Assembly: GCA_963989385.1 (NCBI GenBank)
Contig: OZ022508.1
Coordinates: 31,146,166-31,210,165, forward strand
Length of the DNA stretch: 64,000 bases
Source: Ctena decussata
Taxonomy: Eukaryota > Mollusca > Bivalvia > Lucinida > Lucinidae
Reading direction: 5' to 3'
Position numbers and translations under genes: made by a program. Position 1 is the first letter of the stretch. Every line of letters begins with the position of its first letter. Below the pieces are notes generated by a model. The model saw nothing but the letters and a program-made list of their open reading frames with translations. It was not told where the DNA came from and did not search any database. Of this stretch, positions 34,268-46,164 are shown one piece after another.

Positions 34268-37200
34268 CTAAAATAACAAATAAAAAAACACAACACAATT
34301 TAGTACTACAATAGAAGAATATTGACTAATTAAAGTGGATTTAAGAGATTTACCGAACCAAACTGAAATGGTTAACGCATAAAGTGATTTTCAACTTTAA
34401 ATCTGATTAAATAGCCAATTTGGTAAAAGAAGTTAAAATTGTCAAATAATTACAATTTAATGTAAAACTTTACTGAGCAAAATAAAAAAAAATAAGAAAC
34501 TTTACATGCACTTTCAATGCCCGCTTTCTTTAAATTGAATCATCATTTTGCCAATTTTATTTTATGTCTAACTGTCAAAAAGGAACCCTATTTCAGAAAA
34601 TAAATGTCACGACATAAGCTGCGAGATTAATGTCTTCAGATAAGATTGATTAAATGAGGGGTCAAAATTTGAAAGTGCTTTTTAGGTACATTTTGAAGAC
34701 CCGTATTTCACTCAAGTTGTCAGCCCATGTGAGCAAGTCACTTCTGAGACGCTTATCAGCCACTAGTTGTTACAAAAACGATCCAATCAATGCTTCCAAA
34801 GGGTTGATCAGTGAAGCAAAAGGCTTGGAATATCGCTTTTCATGACACTTGACTCTGACTTTCATGATATGCACTGAAACTCCCACAGACAATGCAAGGT
34901 GATATACCACGGACATTTAACCAGTTTGATCAAACTTTTTCCTCATTAACCATTGTCTGGAGAAGCTGGAATAAGATCCATGAATTATATTTGAACATTT
35001 TATTAACACGTACTGGTTAATCAGACTAAATGATCTGCTATACTTTTAATTGCAATGGAGACAATTTCAAAGATACAACATCTTTAACATCTTATTTCTT
35101 TGAGCTGCGGGTTAAATGTCATAAGGTTCATAGAGTTTTTTATTGGCGGTTACAAGGCAAATCCGAAAAAGCCAAAATTTAAGAGCATGCGCATTGAGCG
35201 TTTCACAGTGTCTGTGGTGTTTTCACTCAAAGTTGAATAATTCTGTAACAAAGCAAATCGAAAACCGATTAGTTCATAAGGCTGTCTGATGTTAGTTTAA
35301 ACAGTATTTTATTCAACATATAAACATACACAATCGATTCATACATGGATGATATAAAGGATTCGATAACAAGCTAACTAGCTTATAGACATCGTCTCCT
35401 GTCTGATGTTGGCAGGTGTAAGGATAGCGTAGCATTATAGAAAATATTTTTCTTCAGCTTAAAATTCATTAATAATCAATTTAACGTTTCTTTTTGTTCA
35501 GTATAGATCTAAGCCGTTTGCTTCAACATTTCAGAAGCCAACGTTATATTAATACTTTCAGCAAAGAAAAAAGATTAAATAGAGGATCTTACACGAGTGG
35601 TCATTTCATATGAATTTTATGAAACGAGATTTGGTTTATCATATGACCCTTTAAAACGGGAATTTTACGCCTTCAGACTGAGCGTTATTTCAATAAAAAC
35701 CCACTGTTGACATAGACGTTGTTAATGACTTTATGTGTACGCGCCAAAGGTTTATTACACGTGTGGTCATACGATATTTATGACACGACGTTATCCACTG
35801 AAAATAAAATTAAAATAATCAGAACTGAATTTAGTTTTTGAACTCTGACAGCTTCCAACTTTCCGTCTAACGCTGTTTCGTCACATCACAACTGCGACGA
35901 AAAATACTCATGCAACTTAACCACTCTGGGTTTTAATAACGGAAATTAAAAACCCAAAACCTTTAACCTTAAAGTCAGATTTGAACCAATCCTCTTTTTG
36001 AAAGTGTAGGCTTTGTAACTTCCGCTGGAGGCATACTATGAACCTTTCTTCTGCTTCATCGATTAACACTTTTATTACTCAACCCACTCATGGCATGGAT
36101 AGTATTGTTTAAATGTACATACATGTACAAAACAAACCGGTCACTATTTGCCAGTAACGGAAGTTAATCGATTATGGGAACATCGCAAATTCGATCAGAA
36201 AATTTCAAAATCGTTAGCTGGAAGTCATACGATGAATTAACAAATTATTTGCCCGTAGATGACATAAAACGACATAAAGATATATCTGAAGTGTTCCTGG
36301 CTTATCATATAGAACCAAGGACAAAACTACCCTGAGCTTGGGACATGGAAGAGTGCTATCGTAGAATGAAAAAGCCCAACTGTTTGATACTTTTCTTTGT
36401 CAGCATTACTTGCACTGGCCATTTTACGGATGATTTATCAGTGCAGCCAGTGAAGAAAATAGCCTATCACGAAAATACGTCGTCGAGATTTAATATAAAA
36501 AGACACGAGACTAAATAAAGAATGATAAGATTATTACAAACATCTTATCTACTGGGACTGAATGATAATATTTACCACGAAGTTGTTATTTAAAAAAATG
36601 CCCGACTTTGATGTTTTTACTTTAAAATTTTTAGAATTTCGAAAACGTAAATCCAGATCTCATGGTGTAAGGCAAAAAGAAACTAAAAAAACAACAACAA
36701 AAACAACAGAAAACAAGAGCAAGTGAGCGGGCTCATGTATACCCTCGGCCAGCCCCAGCGCCTACAGACAAAAAACTTACTATTAAACATTAATGCACAT
36801 GTTAACAAACTGATAGACACTCAATCAATATCCTACCCAGTAATATACCCATGCAGTCATCTATCAATAGATTCCATCTCATGATTTTGCAATAAACAAA
36901 ACAATACAAACTAAAAGTTCACTTTTAAAACAAATTTTATAAATTTCAAAGTCTGTGACCTTGACCCACAATCAGCAGCAGCAACCAGATGATGTAACTG
37001 TTTCAACCTACAAGTGAATCTAGTCACACAGCAAACGGTTCCATTAAGGTAATTGAAAATGTAAGCAAACAGACACAATTCAAACTTTTAACACTAATGT
37101 TATACAAATATCCAAGTCTGTGACCTTGACCTTAGGTCTGAAGCAGCATCCAGATAATACTAATTAATACGTGTCCATCCTGTAGAACACAAAGCACATC

Positions 37201-40200
37201 TGAACAAATTCCAATAAAAGAACTGAGAAAAAAACAGAGCAAAACAAGAATTTAACACAAACTTAACACAACTGTTTTACAAATTTCTAAGTCTGTGACC
37301 TTGACCTTAGACCAGCAGCAGTATCCAAGTGATGCAAACTGAACAGTTTCCATCCTGTAATAACACTAGGCACTTATGAACAAGTTTCAGTACAGACTTA
37401 TAAGAAAACAGAGCAAAAGAAAAAAAACTCAACACAAAACTTTAACGCAACTATTGTACAAATGTCTATGTCTGTGACAGTGACCTTAGGCCAGTAGCAG
37501 CCTCCAGGTGATACAAACTGATCAGTACCTATCCTGTAGTAATATTAAGCACATATAAACAAGTTCCTGTGAAGGCTTTCAGGAAAACAGAGCAAAGACG
37601 ACACTTAACGCAAAACTTTAACGCACGGACGGATGGACGGAACGACGGACGGACGGCCAGATGGACGGACGGACTAACGGACGGACGAACGGACTAATGG
37701 GCGAAAGACAAAAACTATTTACTCTTCGACATACTTTTCTACACTCTATACCGCTTTGCAAAATAATGTAATCAAAGTAAAACGGATAGATTTAATTAAG
37801 TGAGCTTTCCAAAGGAAATGTCAGCATTTTCTCGTCTGTGACGAAGTGAACGCCTTGTTTACTTCTGAGCACCAACGGCGATATAAACCTTGGTCGTGCC
37901 AAAACGAGTGTGAAGCCTTAACATATCTTTAAGATGAAATTTACGTTAGATTTGGAACTAAATTATACAGACAAATTCTTGGTATTCCGAAGCGCACTAA
38001 TTATGTCACTCTTATAGCTGACTTGTTTTTATTTTGCTATGAAAGAGATTTCATAGGTCCTCTTATGTATAATAAAAAGGTGAATTATTTAAGCATTTAA
38101 CTCTACATGTTTAGTAGTTAACCAAATCATTGTTAATAATTTTGCTTCCCTCTTTAATTGTGCACCAGTTGGTCGTGTATCAAACTCACTAAAAACCCGA
38201 CATAAAACTATAATTTAAGTTGGTTAGGGCTGAACCTTGTCTGTTGCTTGATCATTCGGAGTTCAGCTGGTAGTTTTTTTTCTTTTGCTACGGTATTTCA
38301 GTGGTGTTGTTTGACACCCAGGGATCTCTGAGTGTCAACATTATGTTGTTTCTATCGTCCTAATCGATTATTCAACACAGGTCTTAACCTTGATTTTCTC
38401 GTTTTCTGAGCCGACGTATTGATGGGTTAGGAGCCTCCATACGGACCAAACAGCTAACTAAATGTTTCGAACCACTACAGAAGCAAAGGGCGAGGGTTTG
38501 AATCTAGCAAAAACTAGTTTAAACACCACCGCCCCTCCCATCTATAAATTTATAACTGATCCTTTCAAGGTTGGAGGGGGGGGGGGGAGGGCGATGGTGC
38601 TGGTTATAACATCCAGTGCCGGGGCATCCTACTTATTTGTATAAAAGTAGTGCAAGGGCCTACTGTGCTTTCAGTAGGTGCGGTCGGGGATTGTTTGTAT
38701 TTGTTCTCTCGTCTGTCTTTTCTCTTTTCTTTCTCCCTGTCTCCGGGAGACGGCTCGATATAGACTGTAATACTGTCTCAAATGGTCGTTAAACCCAAAA
38801 CAACCAAACGAAACCCTTTCAAGGTGGTACTTCTGTTCTAATGCCTCAAATCTACATGTTGTTATGTCCGCGTGTCTAGGCAAAATGATTACATGGAAAG
38901 CTGCCCATTCTGTTTTCTGTTTTGTTTGAGTTGTTATCAAAAAGGTATAAATAGATTATTGCTGCTGTTTTAGCTTAACTGAGTCTTTATGCTCATGGGT
39001 GAGCTTATAGTACAGCCAGGCATCCGTCTTTAGGTCGCCCGTCGTACGATGTCAAAATTTCAAACATCGTCTTCTCTGAAACCACATGGCCGATTGAAGC
39101 CAAGTTTAATATAGAGTCTCGGTGGGATAGGATAGCGAAAGTTTGCTCGCATAGTCTGGGTCATAATATAGCGAGCACTTGCAATTCAAAGCTCCGAAGG
39201 AGTTTTGAAAGAGCGGGAGCTCTTTGGTAGAGGATTGGTAAGACATATTTTTGCCTACAAAATACATTACTTTCAAAGAAATCTCTTTCGTTACGACACG
39301 CTTCCGCTTCCGTTTTATCCAAATTGGACTGGTTTGAATAGAAATCCACCAAATAATTATGAAAAAGAGGTCGGACAATCTTCCTGTTGCTACGTAACGT
39401 AATGACGTCAAACGTTCCGTTTGAGAAAAATAAGATGACGTCAACTTTAACCGCTTCTGTTGCGGTAGATCAGTACATAAAATGCAAGGAGCATGAGCAT
39501 CGGGTGAAATTAAAGGAAATTAGAATGCGACGTACAGAAGAAATGTAAAGAATTACAGCCCGATTTCCGTGGGGAAAGAAACGCTACTAGGGGAAAAGCT
39601 TTTCTCTGACATTTTCTCATGCGTTTATCAGACGGCATCCGCTGCTACTGAGTTGCAATAATTTTATTGCAAGTTTCTTACGAAAAAACACCACCTGTAG
39701 GGATAGCAATGCTGTACAAGAATTTATGTCTAAATTCTGTAATGAAGAAATATTACAATTCTGTTTCTCTTCTCTGTAACTCTGGAGAGCATTGTAAAGA
39801 GGGATGTGCTCGCCTGTAAGCAGGGCTTATTTCATATTATAAACGTATCCATACCAAACATGGTTAGACAGACGCGCGTTTCTTAATTTAACTTCTGCAG
39901 TGCCGCTAAACCCCAAAAGTTTAAAAGAAAAAAATGATGTGCAGGTCTCGGCAGGCTACGGGCATCTCTCTCCGAGCCACACTTACTGTCGAAGGACAGT
40001 TATGAAGATGAACGCTACGCCCATATATGGTAAAAACCTTTCAATTATCTTCTTCTCCAGGATCTTGTGACTTGGTATGTAGCATTGGGGACACGGGTCC
40101 ATCATATTTACATGTAGTACAAATAATGACTGTGCGTTTACACTGAACTTATGGCCAGGTCAATTTTGGTGCGTTATGCCTTGATATGGCAAAATGCTTA

Positions 40201-43200
40201 AACAGTGGATTTCCCAGAAACTATTTAAACCAGAGGTATAATTTTTGGTATAGATTTTAAACTAAATGAATGAATAAAGACTTTGTGTTGCCAAATGTCA
40301 TTGTCATTTTTATATCATTTTTCAAGGTTACTGAGATTCTGTCGCCCGTCAACATTTTCTCCTCTGAAGCCACTGGGCCGATTGAAACTATATTTCATAT
40401 GGAGCTGTACTTGGTCAGAGAAACCAAGTTTTGTTCAGAGTGTCTTAGTCACATGACTAAGATGGCTGCCATGACTATATATGATAAAATATTTTAAAAA
40501 ACATCAAACATTCACAATGGTCCTAGAGAAACGGAGGGCTTGTTTAGCTGTATACATGTATTAAGGCTGTGTATAGTGGCCGAGATTACAGAAAGCATAA
40601 ATGGTTGTAAAGATAAGAGAAATAAAAGTTAACTAGAAATAACATTTCAAGGACGGTTCATAAATAGCAATAATGAGCATGCATTTCCTAAGCGAGTAAT
40701 TTTTTAGAACAATGACCAACTTGGTACCTCCTTTTGGTTTTGTCTCCACGAATATCACAGCGCTGAGATGCCAGTGCATATGTCCCTGCTCCCACTGCAC
40801 CGACAGCTGCCACCCCAGCCACAGCTGATATAGCAGCTACATTTGCGGGTTCATCAAAAAAAGAACCACTGTTAGTAGTAGTATTTTCGGCAGATGATGA
40901 TGTTGTATAGAAACTGCCGAAAGAATCATCGACTGTAAACAAGCCCGTGACTTTTAGGTCTCTTTGCGAAAAAGAATCTGTCCTCAACTCTTCCGTGGCA
41001 GTTTCCTCTGAATATATTGTTGACATTCGATCTGGACTGTAATGTTGATTTTTGGTGGTGATGAATTGCTTGCTAATCGGTGTTTCATGTTTGATACTGA
41101 CTTTTGATGAAGTTTTACCGGATACAATTTGTATATCCGTCAAATACATCGAAGTAATGCTGCCTTTTGTCGAAGACTTGTGGGATAGAGAATTGTCTGT
41201 CACTGTGATAAAAGAAGATGTACTTCTGTTTGTGTTGGTCGTCATTACAATTTCGGTCAATACTGGTGTTTCACGGACAGAAACAGCTAGTGAAGCCAAA
41301 ACGCTTAGAGTGGTTGACTGCCTTTTTGTTTGAAATGTCGTTTCTGTTTGTCTTGTCTTTAAACCAGTCGATGTCAGTGGTGTCTGTGGTTTTGATTCAG
41401 GTATATGAGATAGTGGTAGCGTCGATGTGTCAAGCTTACTTGTTACAGACGAGTCGTAAAACGTAAAATTAACCTTTTCTGTTACTAAAGTACTTCCCGT
41501 GAAAACCATGTCGTTGCATGCAAAAAGAAGTTCATATACAAAAGGAGAGTATTTGATTGACCAGGGAGTTGTGTAGACATAAAATAACGACTTGTATGCT
41601 TCAGTTGTACCTGAAATAAAACGCCATATAAGTTTTAGATTCCTTTCATTTTTATTTGTAAAATTTCCAGAAATCGTCTTTAAATGAAAGTATGACTTAT
41701 AAAAAGGTACGTTTCTCTGACGCCTGGTAATGTAAAGGCTTTTACGTCACAAAATAACAAGGGTTGTCAGAAAGTAAAGAAGCTTATACAATATTTAATA
41801 TTTTACCCAACCTAGGGTTAGAAATAAAATATTTAAAATATACCTGCAGTTGCGCGAAAGTATTGACTTTTATCATTTCTACAGTCAATGTCGCATTGAT
41901 ACGAGGCACATTCTTCGGTTGCATTCAGTTGAAGCTGATACACGATAATTTCGGATTCTTGGGTTTGACCGTTTATCCAAACTGACACTTCCCCGGGGAT
42001 CGGTAGTTCTGTAATCTTAAACAATTCGAAATCTTATTATCGTTATTTGTAAGTAAAGAAAACTGATACTGAACGTCTTTACTGAAACAGTTGAGGTTTT
42101 GTAAACTTGATTTTATATATCAAATGCGTGTATGCTACGATAGGTCTGTCTCTGATTGCTATTTCAAATTAAATTTTAATTGACTTTCGATGGGAAAACT
42201 TAAAGAATTGGCTCTAAGTGCTTATTTGCTATGCACACACAATAACTTTTTTATTTGTTAGCTCAAAAATCTGTTCGTTAATTCTTTAGCCATATGGTCA
42301 CTGACTATGCTGTCAGTGCAACCGAAATGCTGAAAACAACACAATATTGGAAACAAACCCCTCGGTTCAATAAGGCTGGGAAAGCTGAAGGTTGACAAAA
42401 AAGTTGTGCATAAACGTATATAAAAACAACCGGTTTGCTTGCTTTGGTAACAAAATTTCATATGTATCATCTACAGGCTTGGATAAAAATCTAATTATTT
42501 TATGCAACTCGCTCAAGTACTTTGGCTACTACGGTTACTTCAATTTGTCAATGACTTTGAATGGGAAAATTAAAATTTGCTCTGGTTGCTTTAGCATTGC
42601 AGATTTAATGACAAATCTTTTTTATAAAAATGTTTGTGAGTGAGTCTTCGACCACATATAAGGTTATTTCATAAACTGCTCAGTTGAACTGGTTGTCATA
42701 GCAACTGAAAGACTGAAATTAAAAAATAGTCAAAATTCAATATGTAGTGTTTCAATTTTAAATACAGATATCCATACTTTATGGTGTAACGGCATACATA
42801 ATGGCGGGTGTATTATACATGTAATAGGCAGGTGATGCTTACTATCCCGCGGGCACCTGATCACACCTCTGTTTTTGGGTCCATGTCTGTGTATCTAAAA
42901 TATTCCGGAATTGTCTAAGTTTAAATGACCTACGAGTTCGAACTTATGATTTAGGTATCTTGACCACTATCATTGATAGGCTTATCCCATTTTACCCTAT
43001 CTGCTCCATCCAGTGAGCTATAGACGAGGCAGACCGATAGGGTCAAAGCCAAAGAAAATGTTATTCTATGATTGAAAAGTCTATTCGTCCCACTTTCTTT
43101 AAGGGCCCAGTCTCACTGTCACGTTTTGAGGGCTAGGTTGTTCTGTGTTTCCCCCCCCCCCCTACGTTTGGCAAAATATTTACCCCGCTTTGTAGGTTTT

Positions 43201-45808
43201 TAGGTGTTGCTACGTGTCTAGTACGTTTGTCATACGTTTAACTACGATTTACCTTGTATAACCCGGTTATCAAAAGGCTATGTGCCACGCTTTCAGAAGG
43301 GATGAGAACAGTTTACCTGCCTACTAGATTCCGTACGTTTAACTAGGGACTCTTTGATAGTGCCCGGTATAATTGCCTAGTCAAAGTTAGGTTTTAGTAG
43401 GTATCGCAAAATATACCAAATCATAGTAAAACGCAGAATAAACGTCACAAGACGTACAAAGACGTTGGTAAAGCGTATATAATGCGTAGAAGTACGTAGA
43501 GGACCTTCACGTATGACTACGTATTGGCACGTATTTGTAACGTTTCATCTACGTTCTTGTACGTTTACACAACGTTTCAATACGTTTTTACTACGCATAC
43601 AGTACGTTTGTCGAAATGCTACGTTTATGTTGAATTTTCAATTCAAATGTAGCTAGGCCACGTACATGTATGTAGCTATATATATCCGTATATAATACGT
43701 ATTCACTACGTTTTTATACGCATATTCCCGTTTTGGTACGTTTTGAATACGTAGAAAAGCCTAGTCCTCAATACGTAACAGTGAGATTGAGGCTTAGAGG
43801 ACCCCTAGGTTATACTTGCGTTTTACGTTTTTGTACGTATTTACTGCGTTTGGCTACGTTTTAGTACGTTTTGACCACGTTTTACTACGTGTTGCTACGT
43901 TTTACTAGGTATACGCTACATATCGCAAAATGCTATTTTCTAGTTAAACATTCTAAATAAAACTTATCTAGGCAACGCATTTAGCTACATCTTGATACGT
44001 ATTCACTTCAATTTTCAACGTATACTGCCGCTTTGCCACGTTTTAAAACGTAGTAAAACCTAGCCCTCAACACGTGACAGTGAGACTGTGGCTTAAACAA
44101 GGTAGGCTTTCAGCTTATATAAGAACCTTCCCTTCTATTATTCATTAGCAATATCTCTCTTTTATGAGCAACAGGCTCCATTTCTTTGACTTTTTGGCTA
44201 ATAATTCACTTCAAAATGAGCAAATTGGACAAGAACGCAACTAGGACGACGTTGGATAGCAGATCATGAGTTTGTGACGCCAATAAATTTTAATAGCGTC
44301 ACCAAAACCCGTTCTTAAACATCATTAGCAATGTGAGTCGCGCGAAGAGGGTAGCTTAGCTGTATTTTGTTCTTGTCCTCTGGACAATAAAATAATCAAC
44401 AAACCGTGTTTCCCGTTTAATTTACCTTAGATCACTAGTCAACAGCTTTTAATTTCCAATTCTGATGATTCATTCGATTTCAGTTCGCTAAAATTAAGGT
44501 TGGATATATGTGGGAGTAAAATAACCCATCATTAACCTGTTCATGTAAGAAAGGTGCATCTCACCCTCGGGTCTGAATTTCAACCAGGGACTCGGCAAGC
44601 CTCGTCCATTTCATTGATTTTTTGGCTAATAATTCACTTCAAAATGAGCACAATTGACAAGAACGCAAATCGGACGACGTTGAATAGCAGATCATCGGTT
44701 TGTGACGCCAATTAATTTTTATAGCGTCACCAAAACCTGTTCTTAAACGTCGTTAGCAATGTGAGTCGCGCGAAGAGAGTAGCTTAGCTGTATTTTGTTC
44801 TTGTCCTCTTGAAAATAAAATAATTAACAAACCGTGTTTCCCGGTTAACTTAAAACTCGATCAACACACTGGGCTGCTCGAAATTTACATCAGGTCACTA
44901 GTCAACAGGTTTTAATTTTCCAATTCTAATGATTTATCCGATTTCAGTTCGCATAAATTAAGGTTGGATAAATGTGGGTGCAAACTAACCCATCTTTAAC
45001 CTGTTCATGTAGGAAAAGTGCATCTCACCCTCGGGTCTGAATTTCAACCAGGGACTCGGCAGGCCTCGTCCATTGTAGACGTTTCGACCCTTCGGATGAG
45101 ATTTCCCTATCTTACATAAACACACATGATGGATTCTTATAATCCATATTTGTTTTCCTTTTCACAAATCAAAGCTTTATAGGCTGCTGAAGGGAGTACC
45201 AAGCACAAAGGCAGACGAAGTCAGATGTTGACCACACAAAAACTTAAAATGATTATAATGATATCGTTCACTTGCGAAATGCACTGCTTTTAAAACAAAA
45301 AAACAACTTAACCAGGCCCAGCGCGACACACGTACGGTTCTCTACCAACTCCTTCAGCGTCGCTTAACTCCAAAACTTTTTTAAGGAACCTGATAACGGG
45401 TAGGTCTCGTCAGTCAACGAGAATCCCATTCCGAGCTTCACTGAGAGACAAATATTCTCGTTATTCTTTTATGCAACAGTTTAGTGACACTGCTATTTCA
45501 TCAAAGTAAATACACCATCTCACATAGGCAATGATATAATAGGGTATAAAACTGCTATCTTTGACGCAATCCCCGAGACACAGCATCTGCAGACATTAGC
45601 GTATTACCTCGCGAGACTTCAATATACTCGTTTTTTGCTGCTAGGCTTAACAATAATGTGTTTATTGGTGTTGTGAGACTATAAGTTATGCTTACCGCTG
45701 GGGTGGCAGTTACTGTAATAGTTACGTTGCAGCTTATCTCGTCTTCGATACCAAATTCTATATTTTCCTTTAGACCTGGATATGGACAAATCCTTAACTT
45801 TAAATAGT
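34171..45808 (-). CDS. Gene 2: paralogue of gene 1, type I membrane protein
   Basis: Minus-strand exons 45808-45696, 42015-41844, 41610-40728 and 34267-34171 join in frame (phases 0, 1, 2) to about 421 residues from the first complete exon. The first three match gene 1 exons 3-5 in order, phase and sequence: CPYPGL, EISCxVTxTVTA, GQTxE...VYQLxLNAT.ECASYxC, and GSFFDEPANV before a Gly/Ala-rich membrane span. The Ser/Thr-rich stalk is over 100 residues longer than in gene 1. The signal-peptide exon is not established. Function unknown; expected at the cell surface or in a vesicle membrane. Introns hold SINE, array and TTAA-element insertions. Confidence 0.75.
34268..36712. other. Proposed last intron of gene 2, no feature seen
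   Basis: AT-rich, no repeat family recognised in this part of the intron and no credible open frame. Confidence 0.4.
36713..37745 (+). mobile_element. Tandem-repeat element, same family as 61-63.5 kb
   Basis: The left end 'agagcaagtgagc.gggctc', 'tataccctcggccag' and 'cgcctacag' is the inverse of the right ends at 63068-63117 and 63461-63514. Four units of about 170 bp follow ('gtctgtgaccttgac' near 36953, 37121, 37292, 37465), then a (GGAC)n microsatellite (37625-37695) and a decayed hairpin end ('ttactcttcgacatacttt'). Non-coding; resembles the pearl-type repeat elements described from oysters. Confidence 0.8.
37746..38450. other. Intron sequence, no feature seen
   Basis: Lies within the proposed last intron of gene 2. 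No repeat or coding signal recognised. Confidence 0.4.
38455..38815 (+). repeat. SINE (tRNA-like B box and conserved tail, copy 2)
   Basis: The B-box-like GGTTTGAATCT lies near 38514, with a G-run at about 38576-38590. The tail 'ctcgatatagactgtaata', 'ctgtctcaaatggtcgtt' and 'aaacccaaaacaacc' (38752-38808) is shared in inverted orientation with 11015-11115 and 56394-56430. Whether head and tail form one SINE is uncertain. Confidence 0.55.
38990..39115 (+). repeat. Decayed unit of the 57.4-58.5 kb repeat family
   Basis: 'cgcccgtcgtacgatgtc' and 'ttctctgaaaccacatggccgattgaa' match 40339-40390 ('cgcccgtcaacattttctcctctgaagccactgggccgattgaa'). Confidence 0.55.
39890..39990. repeat. Dispersed ~100-bp repeat, copy 1
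   Basis: 'gccgctaaaccccaaaag', 'gtgcaggtctcg.cag' and 'tctctccgagcc.cact' recur at 45340-45450 with changes. Both copies lie in introns of gene 2 in the same orientation. Confidence 0.5.
40005..40470 (+). repeat. Remnant of the 57.4-58.5 kb tandem family
   Basis: 'cgcccatatatggtaaaaacctt', 'gacttggtatgtag' and 'actgggccgattgaaact' correspond to phrases repeated at 57465, 57950 and 57846. It lies in the proposed last intron of gene 2, just downstream of exon 5. Confidence 0.6.
40688..41610 (-). CDS. Gene 2 exon 5: long Ser/Thr stalk and membrane span
   Basis: Acceptor 'cgttttatttcag'. After a segment homologous to gene 1 (TTPWSIKYSPFVYELLFAC) comes a stalk of about 210 residues rich in Thr and Ser, as in mucin-like linkers. 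Then NVAAISAVAGVAAVGAVGAG (membrane span) and RCDIRGDKTKRR. The frame can read through to a stop at 40688 or splice at 40728; the donor position is conserved in gene 1, which favours splicing. Confidence 0.85.
41844..42015 (-). CDS. Gene 2 exon 4
   Basis: Acceptor 'gaattgtttaag', donor G|gtatatttt. 57 codons plus one base: ITELPIPGEVSVWINGQTQE, VYQLQLNATEECASYQ, CDIDCRND. Homologous to gene 1 exon 4, one codon shorter. Confidence 0.85.
42016..43102. other. Intron of gene 2, no feature before the TTAA element
   Basis: AT-rich; short open frames are not supported by homology or codon pattern. Confidence 0.4.
43103..44092. mobile_element. TTAA-flanked inverted-repeat element, dense in TACGT
   Basis: TTAA at 43099-43102 and 44093-44096 flanks inverted termini: GGGCCCAGTCTCACTGTCACG on the left, and the inverse of GCCACAGTCTCACTGTCACG on the right, followed inward by TTTTGAGGGCTAGGTT-type sequence on both sides. 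The interior is packed with ACGTTT/TACGT words and is far richer in CpG than its surroundings. A second, mutated right end lies at 43755-43793 ('tcctcaatacgtaacagtgagattgaggc'), followed by TTAG, so the right part is duplicated or nested. TTAA targets point to piggyBac-type mobilisation. No transposase. Confidence 0.85.
44177..45075 (+). repeat. Tandem duplication, two copies of ~430-464 bp
   Basis: Copy 1 (44177-44604) and copy 2 (44605-45068) both begin 'tccattt', run through 'ttttggctaataattcactt', 'tgtgagtcgcgcgaagag' and 'caccctcgggtctgaattt', and end 'agggactcggca.gcctcg'. Copy 2 has about 36 extra bp ('aaaactcgatcaacacactg...'). The start of a third copy appears at 45069. No coding frame is conserved. 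Confidence 0.9.
45076..45695. other. Intron of gene 2 with dispersed repeat copy 2
   Basis: 45340-45450 matches 39890-39990 ('cgcttaactccaaaac', 'gggtaggtctcgtcag', 'attccgagcttcact'). Nothing else recognised. Confidence 0.45.
45696..45808 (-). CDS. Gene 2 exon 3
   Basis: Acceptor 'attttcgtttcag', donor GCG|gtaagc. 113 bp, the same length and phase as gene 1 exon 3: YLKLRICPYPGLKEN, FGIEDEISCNVTITVTATPA. It needs one base from an upstream exon. Confidence 0.85.
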
Positions 45809-46007
45809 CTGAAACGAAAATAAAATACTACATGTATTAGGTGTTTCAGCTACATTATTATCTCTAATGTTTATATCATTACCAATGAATAGTTTTTTAT
45901 GTGTAAGTTTCGTATATTACAACTAAAGATATTCTTGAAGTACTCTTCACAGCCATCCACTGACACAAATGGAACAGTAAACTAATAACTATGTTTAGTA
46001 TACATAC

Positions 46008-46045
46008 CAAGCAAAATAAGAAGAAAGCAAAGTGACCAGTTGTCT
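46008..46045 (-). CDS. Possible gene 2 leader exon (end only)
   Basis: A strong donor (G|GTATGT) ends a hydrophobic stretch NWSLCFLLILL whose phase supplies the G needed by exon 3 (giving Asp, as in gene 1). In this frame a TGA lies just upstream with no ATG between, so an earlier exon would be needed or the gene is damaged here. Confidence 0.3.
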
Positions 46046-46130
46046 ATTGCTCAATGCTGTGATCACATCAGTTTGTATTTGCATGTCATATTCCCAGGTA
46101 TTCGTTGGAAACCCTCACATAGGTCTGCCC

Positions 46131-46161
46131 CAAACACACACACACACACACACACACACTC
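46131..46161. repeat. (CA)n microsatellite
   Basis: An uninterrupted ACACAC run of about 28 bases, directly upstream of gene 2's recognised exons. Confidence 0.95.
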
Positions 46162-46164
46162 CCC

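Noticed and set aside
43190..44080. CpG-island promoter
   Set aside because: CpGs come from TACGT repeats within a TTAA-flanked inverted-repeat element, and no first exon lies next to it.
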